Shown here: positions 11,556 to 23,048 of the stretch, piece by piece | Layout of the letters: each line of letters starts with the position of its first letter | How positions within the stretch are numbered: the first letter of the stretch is position 1 | Assembly (NCBI GenBank): GCA_033557465.1 | Contig: CM066034.1 | Span: forward strand, 417,052,159 to 417,116,158 | Direction: 5' to 3' | Source: Ichthyophis bannanicus | Lineage: Eukaryota; Chordata; Amphibia; Gymnophiona; Ichthyophiidae | Length of the DNA stretch: 64,000 bases | The notes under the pieces: generated by a model | Databases searched by the model: none | The model's input: the letters and a program-made list of their open reading frames with translations, nothing else | Told to the model about the DNA's origin: nothing | Program-made: the position numbers and the translations under genes

Positions 11556-12111
11556 GCATGTGCAGTGACACACTACACATGAGCATGCGCTGTGCGTCGG
11601 CAAACGCATGTGTTCACAGTGTGTAAATGTATGTGGCATCCCTTTGTATGCATTGGGTAAAAATGCATGACCGGTGATGGCTTTGGCAGCACGAGGGTAA
11701 GGGTAGCCAGCAGATGTGCACACCCACCAATCCTAAACCCCAAGGATAAGGTACATGAGACCAGAACAGTACCCAAAGTTCCCAGTGGCATGAAGAGTCA
11801 AAGCAAAACTGTCACCAACCTGCCAAGCCTCCACGAACAGTCAATATCACCCACTATAGTTCATTGGAGCCCCTGCCGATATTTGTGTGTTGTGCCTGAC
11901 AGCACTGTCCTATAGTGCGAACCCACTGACAGAACACAAGCATACCCTGTGGCGCTGCTTTGTGAATGTGATTGTGTGACATGCATTGCGGTATCTGTTG
12001 TGCTGCATAAACAGCTGTGCACGGACAGACACCATTCCAAACACACTGTCATTTCAATCTCCCTGCAGGAGCAAGTTGTTGCGATGGGCTGCAGTCCAAA
12101 TGTTGTTTGAG
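11556..12111. other. unassigned
   Basis: No recognisable coding or repeat signature. The base composition is mixed, with short CA/TG-rich stretches. Confidence 0.3.
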
Positions 12112-14605
12112 GAATCATAGAAACATAGAAATATGATGACAGAAAAAGACCACATGGCCTATCTAGTCTGTCCTTCCATATCAACAACTACAACAGTCCC
12201 CTTTTTACCTTTAGAGATCCTCTGTGTTGGTCCCATGCTTTTTTGAATTCAGTTACTGTCCTCATCTCTACCACCTCCACTGGGAGACTATTCCACGGAT
12301 CCACTACTCTTTCCGTAAAGAAATATTTCCGCATATCACTCCTGAATCTATCTCCCTTCACCCTCATCCCATGTCCCCTCGTAGCAGAACTTGCTTTCAA
12401 TTGAAAGAGGCTCTCTCCCTGAAAATTTATGCCACGGAGGTATTTAAACATCTCAATCATATCACCTCTATCCCACCTTTCCTCTAAGGTGTACAAATTA
12501 AGATCCTTCAGTCTGTCCTCATATGCTTTATAATGAAGACCACTAATCATTTTAGTAGCCACCCTCTGCACTGACTCCATCCTGTTCACATCCTTTTGAA
12601 GGTGCAGTCTCCAGAATTGCACACTATACTCCAAATGAGGTCGCACCAAAGACTTATACAGAGGCATGATCACCTCCTTTTTTCTGCTAGCCATTCCTCT
12701 CCATATGCACCCAAGCATCCTTTTAGCTTTTGCCGTCGCCTTTTCTACCTGTTTAGTTACTTTAAGATCATCAGACACAACCATGCCTAGGTCCCGCTCT
12801 TCTTTAGTGGACTAAAGTACTTCACCCCCTATACTATATTGCTCCCTTGGATTGCTGCAGCCCAAATGCATGACCTTACATTTTTTAACATTAAATCCCA
12901 GCTGCCAAATTCTAGACTATTCTTCAAGCTTAGCTAGATCCCTCCTCATGTTATCTACACCTTCCTGGGTGTCTACTCTATTGCCGATTTTGGTATCATC
13001 CGCAAAGAGGCAAACCTTACCCGACAGCCCTTCCGCTATATCACTAACAAAGATGTTAAAAAGAATCGGACCAAGGACAGATCCCTGGGGCACACCAATG
13101 GTAACATCCTTCTCCTCAGAGTGAGCTCCATTTACTTGTACTCTTTTTTGCCTCCCACCCAACCAATTTCTAACCCAAGCAGTAACTTTATGGTCCATCC
13201 CTAGGGTGCTAAGTTTGTTTATAAGTCGTCTGTGAGGAACAGTGTCAAAGGCTTTACTGAAATCTAAATACACCACATCTAGAGCTCTCCCTTGATCCAA
13301 CTCCCTGGTCACCCAGTCAAAGAAATCAATCAGATTTGTCAGACAAGACCTGCCTCTGGTGAATCCATGCTGCCTCGGATCCTGTAATCTGCTGGACTCC
13401 AGAAACCTCATTATTTTCCCTTTCAGCAGCGTTTCCAATAATTTACTCACCACCGAAGTTAAACTAACCGGCCTGTAGTTTTCAACCACATCCTTACTTC
13501 CGCTTTTGTGTAAAGGCACCATATGAGCCTCTCTCCAGTCCTTTGGCACCACTCCCAACTCCAACGAGGCATAGAGAAGGTCAGTCAGTGGAGATGCTAG
13601 AACGTCCCCAAGTTCCCTCAGTATTCTAGGGTGTATCCCATCCGGTCCCATCGTTTTCTCTACTTTAAGTTGAGCTAGTTTCTCACGAAACACAGTCTTC
13701 CGAAAATTGTTCAAGATGTCCCTCGCTTCTGTTCCTATTTGTGGGTGTTTTCTGAGGTCCTGCTCCTGGTTCTTCATCTGTGAACACAGAACAAAAATAT
13801 TTGTTAAGCAATTCTGCTTTATCCTTATCAGCTTCTACATATTCCTCCCCTGCACTCTTGAGTCTGACAATACCATTTTTGCCCTTCCTCTTCTCACTAA
13901 TATATCTGAAAAATGTCTTATCCCCCCATTTTATTGCATTGGATATTTCCTCTTCCTTTTGAATCTTTGCCTTCTTGATTACTTTGCTAGCTTCTCTACG
14001 TTTTTCCAAATATAAATGCCTGTCTTCCTCTCTCTGTGATCTTTTGTATTTCATGAAGGCCTCCCTCTTTTTCTTCACTTTTTCAGCTACTTCTTTTGAA
14101 AACCATAGCGGTCTCCTTTTCCTTTTACCTTTATTTACCATTTTAACAAAAAGGTTGGTCGCCCTTAAAATATCCCCTTTCAGTTTTGCCCACTGTTTTT
14201 CTACATCCCTGCCCTGTTCAATGTAATTTCAGTTTGTTCAATGTAAACCGCACTGATGCAGAATAGCGCGGTATATAAGAGAATGTAAATAAAAATAAAT
14301 AAATCCCCCAGCTGTTCCCATCCCACTAACGACTCCTTGAGGTATGAGGTATCTTCGCAAAGTTAGTCTTCCTAAAGTCTAAGATCCTCACCTTTGAATG
14401 GATTCTAACAGCCCTAGTCCTAATACTGAACCTCAACATCTGGTGATCACTGGATGCAAAATGATCTCCCACTACAACATCAGAAACACTTTCACCATTG
14501 GTAAGCACCAAGTCCAATATGGCCCCTTCACGTGTCGGGTCTGTTACCAATTGCCTGAATAGTTCTCCCTGTAGAGAATCCAGGATCTCCTTACTTCTAG
14601 TAAAC
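12112..14605 (-). pseudogene. CR1-family LINE ORF2 (second CR1 family), 5'-truncated
   Basis: Read on the minus strand from 14605: the end of the endonuclease (TREGAILDLVLTNGESVSDV, SSDHQMLRFSI), then a Lys-rich linker (14141-13683). The reverse transcriptase follows at 13777-12917: GPDGIHPRILRELGDVLASP, ENYRPVSLTSVVSKLLE, QHGFTRGRSCLTN, YLDFSKAFDTVP, GVPQGSVLGPILFN and FADDTKIGN. The C-terminal domain is 12784-12188 (RMLGCIWRGMASRKKEVIMP, RPHLEYSVQFW, EERWDRGDMIEMFKYL, KYFFTERVVDPWNSLP). Only a few stops and frameshifts separate long open blocks. The 3' end at 12112 has the CR1-type TTTCTATGTTTCTATG repeat. It differs clearly from CR1 copies 1-4. Its N-terminal ~200 residues are missing. Confidence 0.88.
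14222..14305 (+). repeat. short insertion of an L2-like 3' tail
   Basis: GTAAACCGCACTGATGCAGA ... AGCGCGGTATATAAGA, then TAAA-type repeats, is foreign to the CR1 it interrupts. It matches the reverse complement of the 3' end of the L2-like LINE at 26345-26405. A hairpin (ACCGC...GCGGT) precedes the tail. Confidence 0.7.
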
Positions 14606-14669
14606 TAAAAGTACTGCAGCAGGCATCCAACACCTGGTTTGTCTTGACCCTGTTTGACTGTACAGAATG

Positions 14670-15745
14670 CCAACACTGGAGGCTATTGTGCAGGCCATCC
14701 ATATTTTAGAGTCTCCAGGCTGAGATGCCAGTACATGGACCTGTCGGACAAGAAGTGCCATCCATGATCTGTGCCAGGAGCTGAAGCCGTACCTAGCAGC
14801 TCAAACACACATGCAGGCAGTTGTCCCTATACACGTGAAAGTGCTCACAGCCCTAGGCTTCCTGGGGACAGGGTCCTTCGAAACTGTGATGGCAACAGCA
14901 ACAGGTCTGAGCCAGGCAGCGGTGCCATGCTGCATCACGCAGTTCCTGATGCCTTCGTGAGGCATTCCATGCAATACATCTCCATACCAGGAACCCCACA
15001 GCAGGAGCAGCAACAGGACATGGTGCTATTCCATGAGGTGGCAGGGTTCCCATCCATCCTTGGACCATCAGCTGCACACACATGGCACTCTGCCCACCAG
15101 GCAACCATGAGGTTACCTACAGAAGCCGGAAGGCATACAATTCCATGAACATGCAGGTCAGGTGTGATGCAAAGGACACTACACACATGGACAGGTAGGT
15201 GTAGAGCCCCATATCCCTGAATGTGCCACTGCGCCACTTGTGTAATCTGGCATGGGAACACAACACAGCACGGTGATAGACAGGAGAATACAGGTGTGAT
15301 GCACAGACATGGTGGTCATGACCCTGTAGGATGCGGTGCACAATCTGATTGACCGCCACCCTGCACACTGCCACAGATCACAGACATGACGCCTTCCACC
15401 TCATCTCTATAGCTGAAAGGGGATGCCCACTGTGGGACCTGCTGATGACTCTGATTGTGCATCTGTGTGCACCTGAGAACGCGTTCCATCATTGAGTGGA
15501 TGTTTGGGCAGAAGGGGAGCACCTCTACAAGCAAAGGTGTATCAAATCTTCCTCACTTGCTGCATGATGCATAATTATGCAATGTGCCTGCGGCAGCTCA
15601 TGCCTGATGGGTTGGCCCTACTCCCCGAGGAAGCAGATGATGGCAATGTGCCACCACAGGTGCCTTGTGAACAGGCATACTGGAGGGGTGTTACAACCCT
15701 CAAGAACCTTGTGCAGACACAGTTTGGTCGAGGTACACTGACATA
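14670..15745 (+). pseudogene. Harbinger transposase nuclease remnant, copy 2
   Basis: A second PIF/Harbinger nuclease in the same orientation. The N-terminal helix region reads HDLCQELKPYLAAQTHMQAV, then PIHVKVLTALGFLGTGSFET and GLSQAAVPCCITQFL (14770-14960). A central part is too decayed to show the first two catalytic acids clearly. Near 15480, RTRSIIEWMFGQ keeps the third-block Glu, followed by KVYQIFLTCCMMHNYAM and an acidic tail to 15745. Many frameshifts and stops make it non-functional. It is older or more damaged than copy 1. Confidence 0.7.
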
Positions 15746-16260
15746 GCCAGGCGCAGTCTGGTGTAGGTGGGTGGACCTGGTGGGGGCCGCTGGGAGCATG
15801 TGCCAGGGGGAACCCCAGAGCTGGGCAAATCCACTGTATGGGGGGGGGGGTGTTGGTTAGAGGGTACTGCTTGTCCCAAGATCTGGATGGGGGCAGCAGT
15901 GGTGACAGGTGGTGGCTGCATGTGTGGTGGGGGCATGGCTGGGAGGGTGCTGCAGGGTAGCACACATGAAGGGGATGCATAGCTGTGCATGCATGGGCTG
16001 CTCAGGTGTAGGACCAGCTGGGGTTACGTGAGTGCGCTGCACTTGCCGCAGCTCTGGTGGGTGCTACTGCACCACGACATACACCTACCAGCCCCATCTG
16101 CTCACCTAGCCCTCTTGCCTGGCCCCCCACCAGTAGCATTAAGTGTCATGTGCTGCCAGTGATTGAGGTACATCATTGCTTGTCCAACCCATGTCGCCAC
16201 ACTGAGCATGCCACAGTGCCCCCTCTGGCCCCAAATGATATGAGATGTGGAGACCAACAG
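15746..16260. other. unassigned, G-rich, with an 11-G run
   Basis: Non-coding, with an 11-G homopolymer at 15840-15850. Probably the intergenic part of Harbinger copy 2, which the CR1 at 16261 interrupts. Confidence 0.3.
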
Positions 16261-17079
16261 ATAAGAACATAAGAACATAAGATATGCCATACTGGGTCAG
16301 ACCAAGGTCCATCAAGCCCAGTATCCTGTTTCCAACAGTGGCCAATCTAGGTCATACGTACCTAGCAGTTTCCCCAAAAGACACAGGTTCCGCAATGCTT
16401 GTACTGGGTCAAGCATTGATATCATGGGTCCCTTCTTAATAATGGTTTATGGACCTTTCCTCCAGGAACTTGTCCAAACCTTTTTTAAACCCAGCTACAC
16501 TAACAGCCTTTACTACATCCTCCGGTAACAAATTCCAGAGTTTGATTACACGTTGAGTGAAGAAATATTTTCTTTTATTAGTCTTAAATAGTTTACCCTG
16601 TAGCTTCATTGCATGTTCCCTAGTCTTTCTGTATTCTGATAACGTAAACAATCAATCTACGTTTACCCGTTCCACTCCGTTCATTAATTTATAGACTTCT
16701 ATCATATCTCCCCTCAGCCGTCTCTTTTCCAGGTTAAAGAGCCCTAACCTTTTTAGCCTTTCTTCATAGGCGTATCCTTCCATCCCCTTTACTATTTTGG
16801 TGGCTTTTCTCTGAACCTTTTCTAATATCGCTAAATCCTTTTTAAGATACGGCGACCAGAATTGCACACAATATTCAAGGTGCGGTCTCACCATGGAACG
16901 ATATAGAGGCATTATAATCTCTTTTGTTTTATTTTCCATTCCTTTCCTTATGATACCTAGCATTTTATTTGCTCTCTTGGCTGCCGCTGCACACTGGGCC
17001 GAGGGTTTTAACATGCTATCCACAATGACGCATAAATCTTTTTCCTGGGTGGTGGTTCTTAATGTGGAACCCTGCATTG
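16261..17079 (-). pseudogene. CR1 LINE 3' fragment, copy 3
   Basis: A 5'-truncated CR1 with only the ORF2 C-terminus and 3' UTR. Minus-strand 17077-16652 reads [60 protein letters not shown] and [20 protein letters not shown]. After one stop, 16651-16436 continues with [19 protein letters not shown] to [15 protein letters not shown]. The 3' end shows two copies of the CR1 octamer (ATAAGAACATAAGAACATAAG on the plus strand). The catalytic domain was never present. Confidence 0.9.
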
Positions 17080-17239
17080 TGTAACCATAGATACAGTAAA
17101 CAAATCTTTTATTCTAACACAAACAGATGTCCCTGTGCAGTGCAACAGGCACACTCTGGGCCTTGTAACACCACAGAACAGCGCGCCAGTTGCTATACAT
17201 CCACAGTAGGAACATGTTTTAACAGGTGTTATCTAATAC

Positions 17240-17620
17240 ACAACAGTGTGTGATGCAACGGTTTGGAAAGTCACAGTTAGTGTAAAGGTACATTGCACAG
17301 AGCCATCTGTGTCACCCTGGCGTGCTGCTTTTGGACCTGCCACCCTGTCCCTAACATGCTGCTGGTTCACACCCCCTCCCCCCCCCCCGACTAGCCTACG
17401 GTCTCTCTGGGCACATGCAGGACTCAGTGAGGCGGCACACCTCCTGGGTAAAGGCCCCGATGTCGGCCCAAATGCCCTCCCACTGTTTCACGATGAGCTC
17501 CAGGGGCCGTGGCAGGGCTGCAAGGACCTTTGGCACAGTGCCCTCTGTCCCATCACCCTGCTGCAGGGCCACACATTGTGCGGTGTCTGGTGGTTCCTTG
17601 CTATGCTGCACTGTTCCGAG
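17240..17620 (-). pseudogene. coiled-coil remnant, possible Harbinger copy 2 partner gene
   Basis: The minus-strand frame 17611-17396 contains PKVLAALPRPLELIVKQWEG then IWADIGAFTQEVCRLTESCM, a heptad-like helix similar in style to the C-terminal ends of Myb/SANT-like Harbinger proteins. It lies downstream of, and convergent with, Harbinger nuclease copy 2. That layout would match copy 1, but no Myb domain could be read. Weak inference. Confidence 0.25.
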
Positions 17621-19112
17621 TGCATGTCATTTCTTCCCCTTCCGCTCTTGGCCTTGCTCAGTATGGATGCCTCTCGGTTGTGCCTCCCTCACTAAAGCCA
17701 CAACCCCTGTCTATGCATTGCACACCTCTACTGCCTCACTCAACTCATTGCCCTATTTATCCACTGCTTGGCACCTGACTTTGGTCCCTCCAACCTGTGC
17801 CCCCTCCTGCCTGGGACGTGCCTCCAGGGTCTGTCCATCTGTCTCTGTCTCTGCCCCTTCTCACATCTGAGCTTGCAATGCACTTCTTTGTTGTGACCTT
17901 TGGCTCATGTTCCCTGGTTCCATTGGGTCCACTTACCCTTGCTCACTCTATATGTGCACCTAGTCTTGGCTTTGTCTGTCCTGCGTCTGTTGTGCGGTCT
18001 GACAGGCGGGAACAGTCTCTCTGTTTATACAGTGCTGCATCTGCCATGTGCCGCTTTCCACACATTTCATGGTATTTGTTGTGCTTATGCAACACCCTGA
18101 CACATTTAGGTTTGGGTTGTGGACAGTGCAAAGGTTGGCAACAGCACTGTTCAGGATAGAAGGGTCATGCTCCTCTGCACCATGGTGTGGTGGCTACACA
18201 TTGGGCTGTATGTGTGTTCAGGTGTGTCTCCCATTCCCATTTCCATTCTGATGCAGGTATTTGACAGTGCTTCACAATGGATATTGGGGTATGCTACCGA
18301 TCGGGCCTCTGAGATGCCATGGTGTGGCTGGTAGTGGTGCAAGAACCACCTATCTGCCCATCTGCATCGTCCACAACATGAGACACATCTATCAACCTAC
18401 AGCATCTTGCACCTTTACGGGGATCCAGACACACCTGCTGATCGCAGCTCTTCTCCACCCACTCCTAGGCAACTACTTGTGGACACTCCTCCCTACTCTT
18501 ACCAGTGCACCTTGTCTGTATGAACTCCCACAGTGTCAACACCTGTGCTCATGTGTCTTCTGGTTGTACTAGTTGTACAGGGGTGGTGTTCCACACTCCC
18601 TATGGCATCCACCTACCACTCTGCCTCAGTGGGGGAGGCAGTGCTAGCATTAGTGCCTCTCTTTCATGAGTGGAATGATGTCTGGGGCGGATATTGGGAC
18701 ATGACAACTGTCTGGACACTGTACATGTGCACTCACCTTGTTCCCACTGCAATTGCTGGCTGAGACGCAGCAGTAGCCTTATCCTCTTCCTGTGGATGGT
18801 CCTGTACCAAACTCTGTATGCCTCCGCATCCCTCATGATGTGGAAGCATCTGAGACATGAAGGTTGGATAACTCCATGAGTGCATGTGTTTTCCCCTCCC
18901 AGGTCAGATCCTATAGCTGCCCGCCATCATTCCCATTTCCTAAGGTGGCTGGACCCTGTCCTATTGAGTTGACACATCTCCACATCTCTCCCTGGACTGC
19001 CACTTGCCTGCTCCCACTGGCCTCTTGACTTGTGTGGCTGCCTAACCTACTGGCAAGTGCATGGGCTGGGAAGTGAGAGGACAGGTGTTTGGCATAGCCT
19101 GTTTGTGTTATT
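17621..19112. other. unassigned, pyrimidine- and CA/TG-rich
   Basis: No reliable gene. Minus-strand 18850-18690 has a short basic helix (AYRVWYRTIHRKRIRLLLRL) that could be part of the same decayed Harbinger accessory gene, but nothing diagnostic is present. Confidence 0.25.
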
Positions 19113-19965
19113 CACACATGTTCTCAGTTCTGGGTAGTCTTGTTGTCTGTGGCTTTCTTTTTCTAGTATTTTATGGTGCTTATCCACAGGCCTGAGCATT
19201 TCACTGTTTGCACATCTGGGTTTTATAGCACGCAGTATATTTTTCTAGTTTACCTTCATTTCACAGGACAGTCACTACCTGTTGCTCTGGAAATGGTGGT
19301 TGCTGCACCTTGTCTACCTACATTGGAGGGGCAGTGTAGCCTAATGGTTAGGGTGGTAAGCTGGGGACACAGAACCCAAAATTAAGTTCCCTCTGGCTCT
19401 CCATGCTTTGCCTCACACATGTTCTCAGTTCTGGGTACGCTTGTTGTTTGTGGCTTTCTGTGTGTAGCATTTTCTGGTGCTCTCCTATGGGCCTGAGAAG
19501 TTTTCTGTTTGCACAGCTGGGTTTTATAGCACACAGTGTGTCTTTCTACTTTATTTCATTTGCATGGGCCTTTCACTGCCCATTGCACTGGATATGTTTA
19601 TATTTGATGCACCTTGTCTATCTACTTTGTAGGAGAGAGGTAGCCTAATGGTTGAAGCAGTGGCTTGAGGACACAGAGCCCAAAGTTCAATTCCCACTGG
19701 CTCTCCATGTTTTGCTTCCCACATATTCTCAGATCTGGGTACTCTTGTCGTCTGTGGTTTTCTCTGAATATTAGTTTTTGGCACTTACCTGCAGGCATGA
19801 GCATTTCTATGTTTGCACACCTGTGTTTTACAGCACACAGTTTGTCTTTCTACTTAGCCTCATTTGTGATTGCTGCACCTTGTTTGTCTACATTGGGGGG
19901 AGGCATACCCTAATGGTCAAAGCAGTGGCTTCAGGAGTAGGGTTCATTTCCCAGTGGCATTTCTT
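19113..19965 (+). repeat. ~300-bp tandem array, each unit with a tRNA/SINE module
   Basis: The motif TTCTCAGTTCTGGGTA recurs at 19121, 19422 and, with one change, 19726 (spacings 301 and 304). Each unit also holds GGGTTTTATAGCACRCAGT and TGCACCTTGTCTA, and ends in a tRNA-like box (TAGCCTAATGGTTAGGGTGG at about 19336; TAGCCTAATGGTTGAAGCAG at about 19641; TACCCTAATGGTCAAAGCAG at about 19908) with a B-box-like GTTCAATTCCC in the second. About 2.9 units, diverged 10-20% by eye. Confidence 0.8.
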
Positions 19966-20044
19966 CTTAACACTCCACTGCATTACCACATTGCAGGTTC
20001 AATGTACCCCGCATAGGCGGCTATGTTCTCGCATTCTTACTACA

Positions 20045-20531
20045 CAGTTACATATGCATCAGCAAAGTACTTTTAGTTTAAATTTAAAACACAGAATAGA
20101 GCTTTCTGGTTAAATATGGAACCCAGCAGAGAGCTTGTAGTTTAAATTTCATAATAAGTTAGAGCATAGCAGCAGCAAAGAACTATAATTTGAATCAAAT
20201 CAGAATATAGCTTACCTCAGCAGCACAAGACAGGGTAATGTGTAGCAGCTCTCTTTTAATAAGTGTTATTTTCCTCCCTCCCTCCCCAACACCCAACCAC
20301 CCCTGGGTTAATCATAGCTTTATAGGTACTTACACATCTTAAAAGACAGGAGGTGCTCTCAGGTGAAACTCATTACCCAAATCAGTCATACATTAAGGAC
20401 CTGAGATTAATTAAGCTTCAGGTGAACAAGGTATATTAAACCTATTAGGTACAGTTTTATTAGTATAAATATCCATAGCGACCCTTAGTAAGTAAAGAAC
20501 TTAAAGATCTAAACACAAACTTAAAACTAAG
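20045..20531 (+). promoter_or_regulatory. CR1 copy 2 5' UTR
   Basis: 20050-20215 matches the 113-bp monomers upstream of copy 1 (CAGCAGAGAGCTTGTAGTTT at about 20124). The rest up to ORF1 is a C/T-rich then AT-rich leader. Promoter function is inferred from position in CR1 elements. Confidence 0.5.
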
Positions 20532-20753
20532 ATGCAGACAGCAGTCCAACAGCGAGATGGGGGCTTTCCAGACTTTTGCATTGAGTGTCACATGTATGAT
20601 TTTCTCCCAGTTGGTGAGAGGTCTTACGTGTGCACTAGGTGCAAGGAGCTCTTTGCTCTCAGGGAACGAGTCCGTTCTCTAGAGGCTAGAGTAGCAGACT
20701 TGGAAAACATAAGAAAAACAGAGAGGTACATAGACGACACCTACAGGATATAG
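20532..20753 (+). pseudogene. CR1 ORF1 N-terminal part (zinc ribbon and coiled coil)
   Basis: 74 residues, broken by a stop. DFCIECHMYDF and YVCTRCKEL form a CxxC...CxxC zinc-binding pair (residues about 16-37). They are followed by a leucine-spaced coiled coil (LFALRERVRSLEARVADLEN). This is the RNA-binding, self-associating N-terminus typical of CR1 ORF1 proteins. A frame change separates it from the esterase-like part at 20795. Confidence 0.75.
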
Positions 20754-20794
20754 TCCTGAAGTCCCACCTCCAGTCTGGCAGCATCCCTATTGCC

Positions 20795-21385
20795 ATGGAG
20801 GAGAGAGGTCACGTGACAGGAGAGCATCACCCTGGTGTGGCAGGAAATGATCCTATAACTAGGATCTGTCCTCCAGGTGATGTAAAACCCTCTTGCACTG
20901 AGGAAGTTTCTCCAGGGCCATGTGCCCATGAGGGAAGTGTTAGGACAGCCGTTATAGTTGGTGATTCGATCATTAGGCATGTAGATAGCTGGGTGGCTGG
21001 TGGACGTGAGGATCGCTTGGTAACATGCCTGCATGGTGCAAAGGTAGCGGACCTCACGTGCCACCTAGATAAGGTCTTAGATAGTGCTGGGGAGGAGTCT
21101 GCTGTCTTGGTACATGTTGGTACCAGTGACATAGGAAAATGTGGTAGGGAGGTTCTGGAGGCTAAATTTAGGCTTTTAGGTGGGAAGTTGAAATCCAGAA
21201 CTTCCAGGTTAGCGTTCTACGAAATGCTTCCCTTCCACGCGCAGGACCCAAAAGGCAGGCAGAGCTCCGGAGTCTCAATACGTGGATGTGACAATGGTGC
21301 AGAGATGAGTGTTTTGGATTTGATAGGAACTGGGGAACATTCTGGGGAAAGGAGGGGCTCTTCCGAAGGATGGGCTTCACCTTAA
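20795..21385 (+). pseudogene. CR1 ORF1 SGNH-hydrolase-like domain
   Basis: Residues about 50-60 read VIVGDSIIRHVDSW (block I, the nucleophile Ser of SGNH/GDSL hydrolases). ATCLHGAKVADL is replaced here by VTCLHGAKVADLTCHL. LVHVGTSDIGK is block III with Ser in place of the usual Asn. The final block, DGLHLNRDGT, which carries the catalytic Asp and His, is still in the DNA just downstream (about 21370-21400) but in another frame. CR1 ORF1 proteins commonly carry this esterase-like domain. The frameshift and the N-to-S change imply it is inactive. Confidence 0.75.
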
Positions 21386-21484
21386 CCGGGATGGAACCAG
21401 GCTGCTGGCATTAACCTTTAAAAAGGAGATAGAGTAGCTTTTAAACTAGATAATAGGGGAAAGGCGACAGTTGCCCAAGAGCGG

Positions 21485-22696
21485 ATGGTTCGGAAGAATG
21501 TATCCTTAAAAGATACTACCAAAAGCAGAGAGGTTCCAAAAAAGAGTAACGTAGCCCAAATACCCTTGAGTATGGAGCAGACAGAGCTTAAAGATCCGAA
21601 ATTACCCATGTCTACCAATAGCCAAATTAATATGAATAAAATACAGTCTCTAAAATGCTTGTATGCAAATGCTAGAAGTCTAAGAAATAAGAAGGGAGAG
21701 TTAGAATATATAGCACTAAATGAGAGGTTAGATATGATCGGAATATCCGAGACATGGTGGAAGGAGGACAACCAGTGGGACACTGTGATACCTGGGTACA
21801 AACTATATCGTAATGATAGAGCTGATCAAATTGGTGGAGGGGTTGCGCTCTATGTTAGAGAGGGCATTGAGTCAGAAAGGATTAAAGTTTTGCAGGAAAC
21901 AAAATTTGCTGTAGAAATTCCATGTAAAAAGGGGAAGGCGATGGCAGTGGGGGTGTATTATCGACCGCCTGGCCAGAATGAACAAATGGATGATGAAATG
22001 GTCAAAGAAATCAAGGAAGCTAACAAAAGTTTCAGCGCAGTAATAATAATGGGTGATTTCAATTACCCCGGTATCGACTGGGTCAGTGTCACGGCAGGAC
22101 ATGCTAGGGAGATAAAGTTCCTAGATGAAATAAATGACTGCTTCTTGGAGCAGCTGGTTCATGAACCGACCAGAGGGGAAGCCATATTAGACCTAGTCCT
22201 TAGTGGAACACCAGATCTAGTGCAAGAGATAAGGGTGTTGGGGCCACTTGGCAGTAGTGATCATAGCATGATTGCCTTTGATTTAACTAGTGGAGGAGGG
22301 ATAGTAAGGAAATCCAAAGTACTACCTTTTAAATTTCAAAAGGGAGACTATGATAAAATGAGGAAAATAGTTAAGAAAAAGCTAAAAGGAGCAGTTGCAA
22401 AGGTTAAAGACTTACACCAAGCTTGGGTGTTGTTGAAAAATGCTATCTTGGAAGCCCAGACCAGCTGTATTCCACGCTTTAAGAAAACTGGAAGGAAGTT
22501 CAAAAAACTGCCTGCATGGTTTAAAGGTGAGGTCAGAGAGGCTGTTGCCAAAAAAGCATCTTTCAGGAAATGGAAAAAAGAGCCAAACGACGAAACCTGG
22601 AAACAGCACAAGCACTGGCAAGTCAAATGCAAGGCATTGATAAGGCAGGCAAAGGGAGAATTTGAGAAGAAGCTTGCTGTGGAAGCAAAAACGTGA
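21485..22696 (+). pseudogene. CR1 ORF2, endonuclease domain (open 403 codons)
   Basis: An intact APE-type endonuclease followed by the linker to the reverse transcriptase. Key motifs: LYANARSLRNKKGELE, MIGISETWWKEDNQWDT, GVYYRPPGQNEQ, IIMGDFNYPGIDWVS, DLVLSGTPDLV and GSSDHSMIAFDLTS. The tail is basic (RKLKGA-like linker, FRKWKKEPNDETWKQHKHW). The open frame ends at a TGA at 22694. The following fingers region (SSKSPGPDGIHPRVLK-like, about 22950-23010) is out of frame, so no complete ORF2 protein can be made. The chosen start is the first in-frame Met and may lie upstream of the true CR1 ORF2 start. Confidence 0.88.
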
Positions 22697-23048
22697 AATA
22701 AAGACTTTTTCAAGTACATTCATAGCAAAAAACCTGTGCGAGAGTCAGTTGGTCATTAGATGATAGAGGGGTTAAAGGGGCACTAAGAGGCGACAAGGCA
22801 ATAGCGGAGAGATTGAATGAATTCTTTGCTTTACTGAGGAAGATGTAGGGATGTTACCCATGACTGAAGTGGTATTTAAAGGTGCGGAAAAATTGAAGGA
22901 AAAATTGAAGGAAATATCGATACATCGGGAAGATGTATTATAACTATTAGATAAACTGAAGAGTAGCAAATCACCTGGGCCGGATGGTATACATCCAAGG
23001 GTGTTGAAAAACTGAAATATGAGATTGCAGACCTGCTAGTAGTAATCT

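Noticed and set aside
19336..19965. tRNA genes in the 300-bp array
   Set aside because: Only A/B-box-like stretches; no cloverleaf or acceptor pairing, and units are tandem copies.
19113..19965. CRISPR-like array
   Set aside because: Units are about 300 bp, not short repeats with unique spacers, and the genome is eukaryotic.
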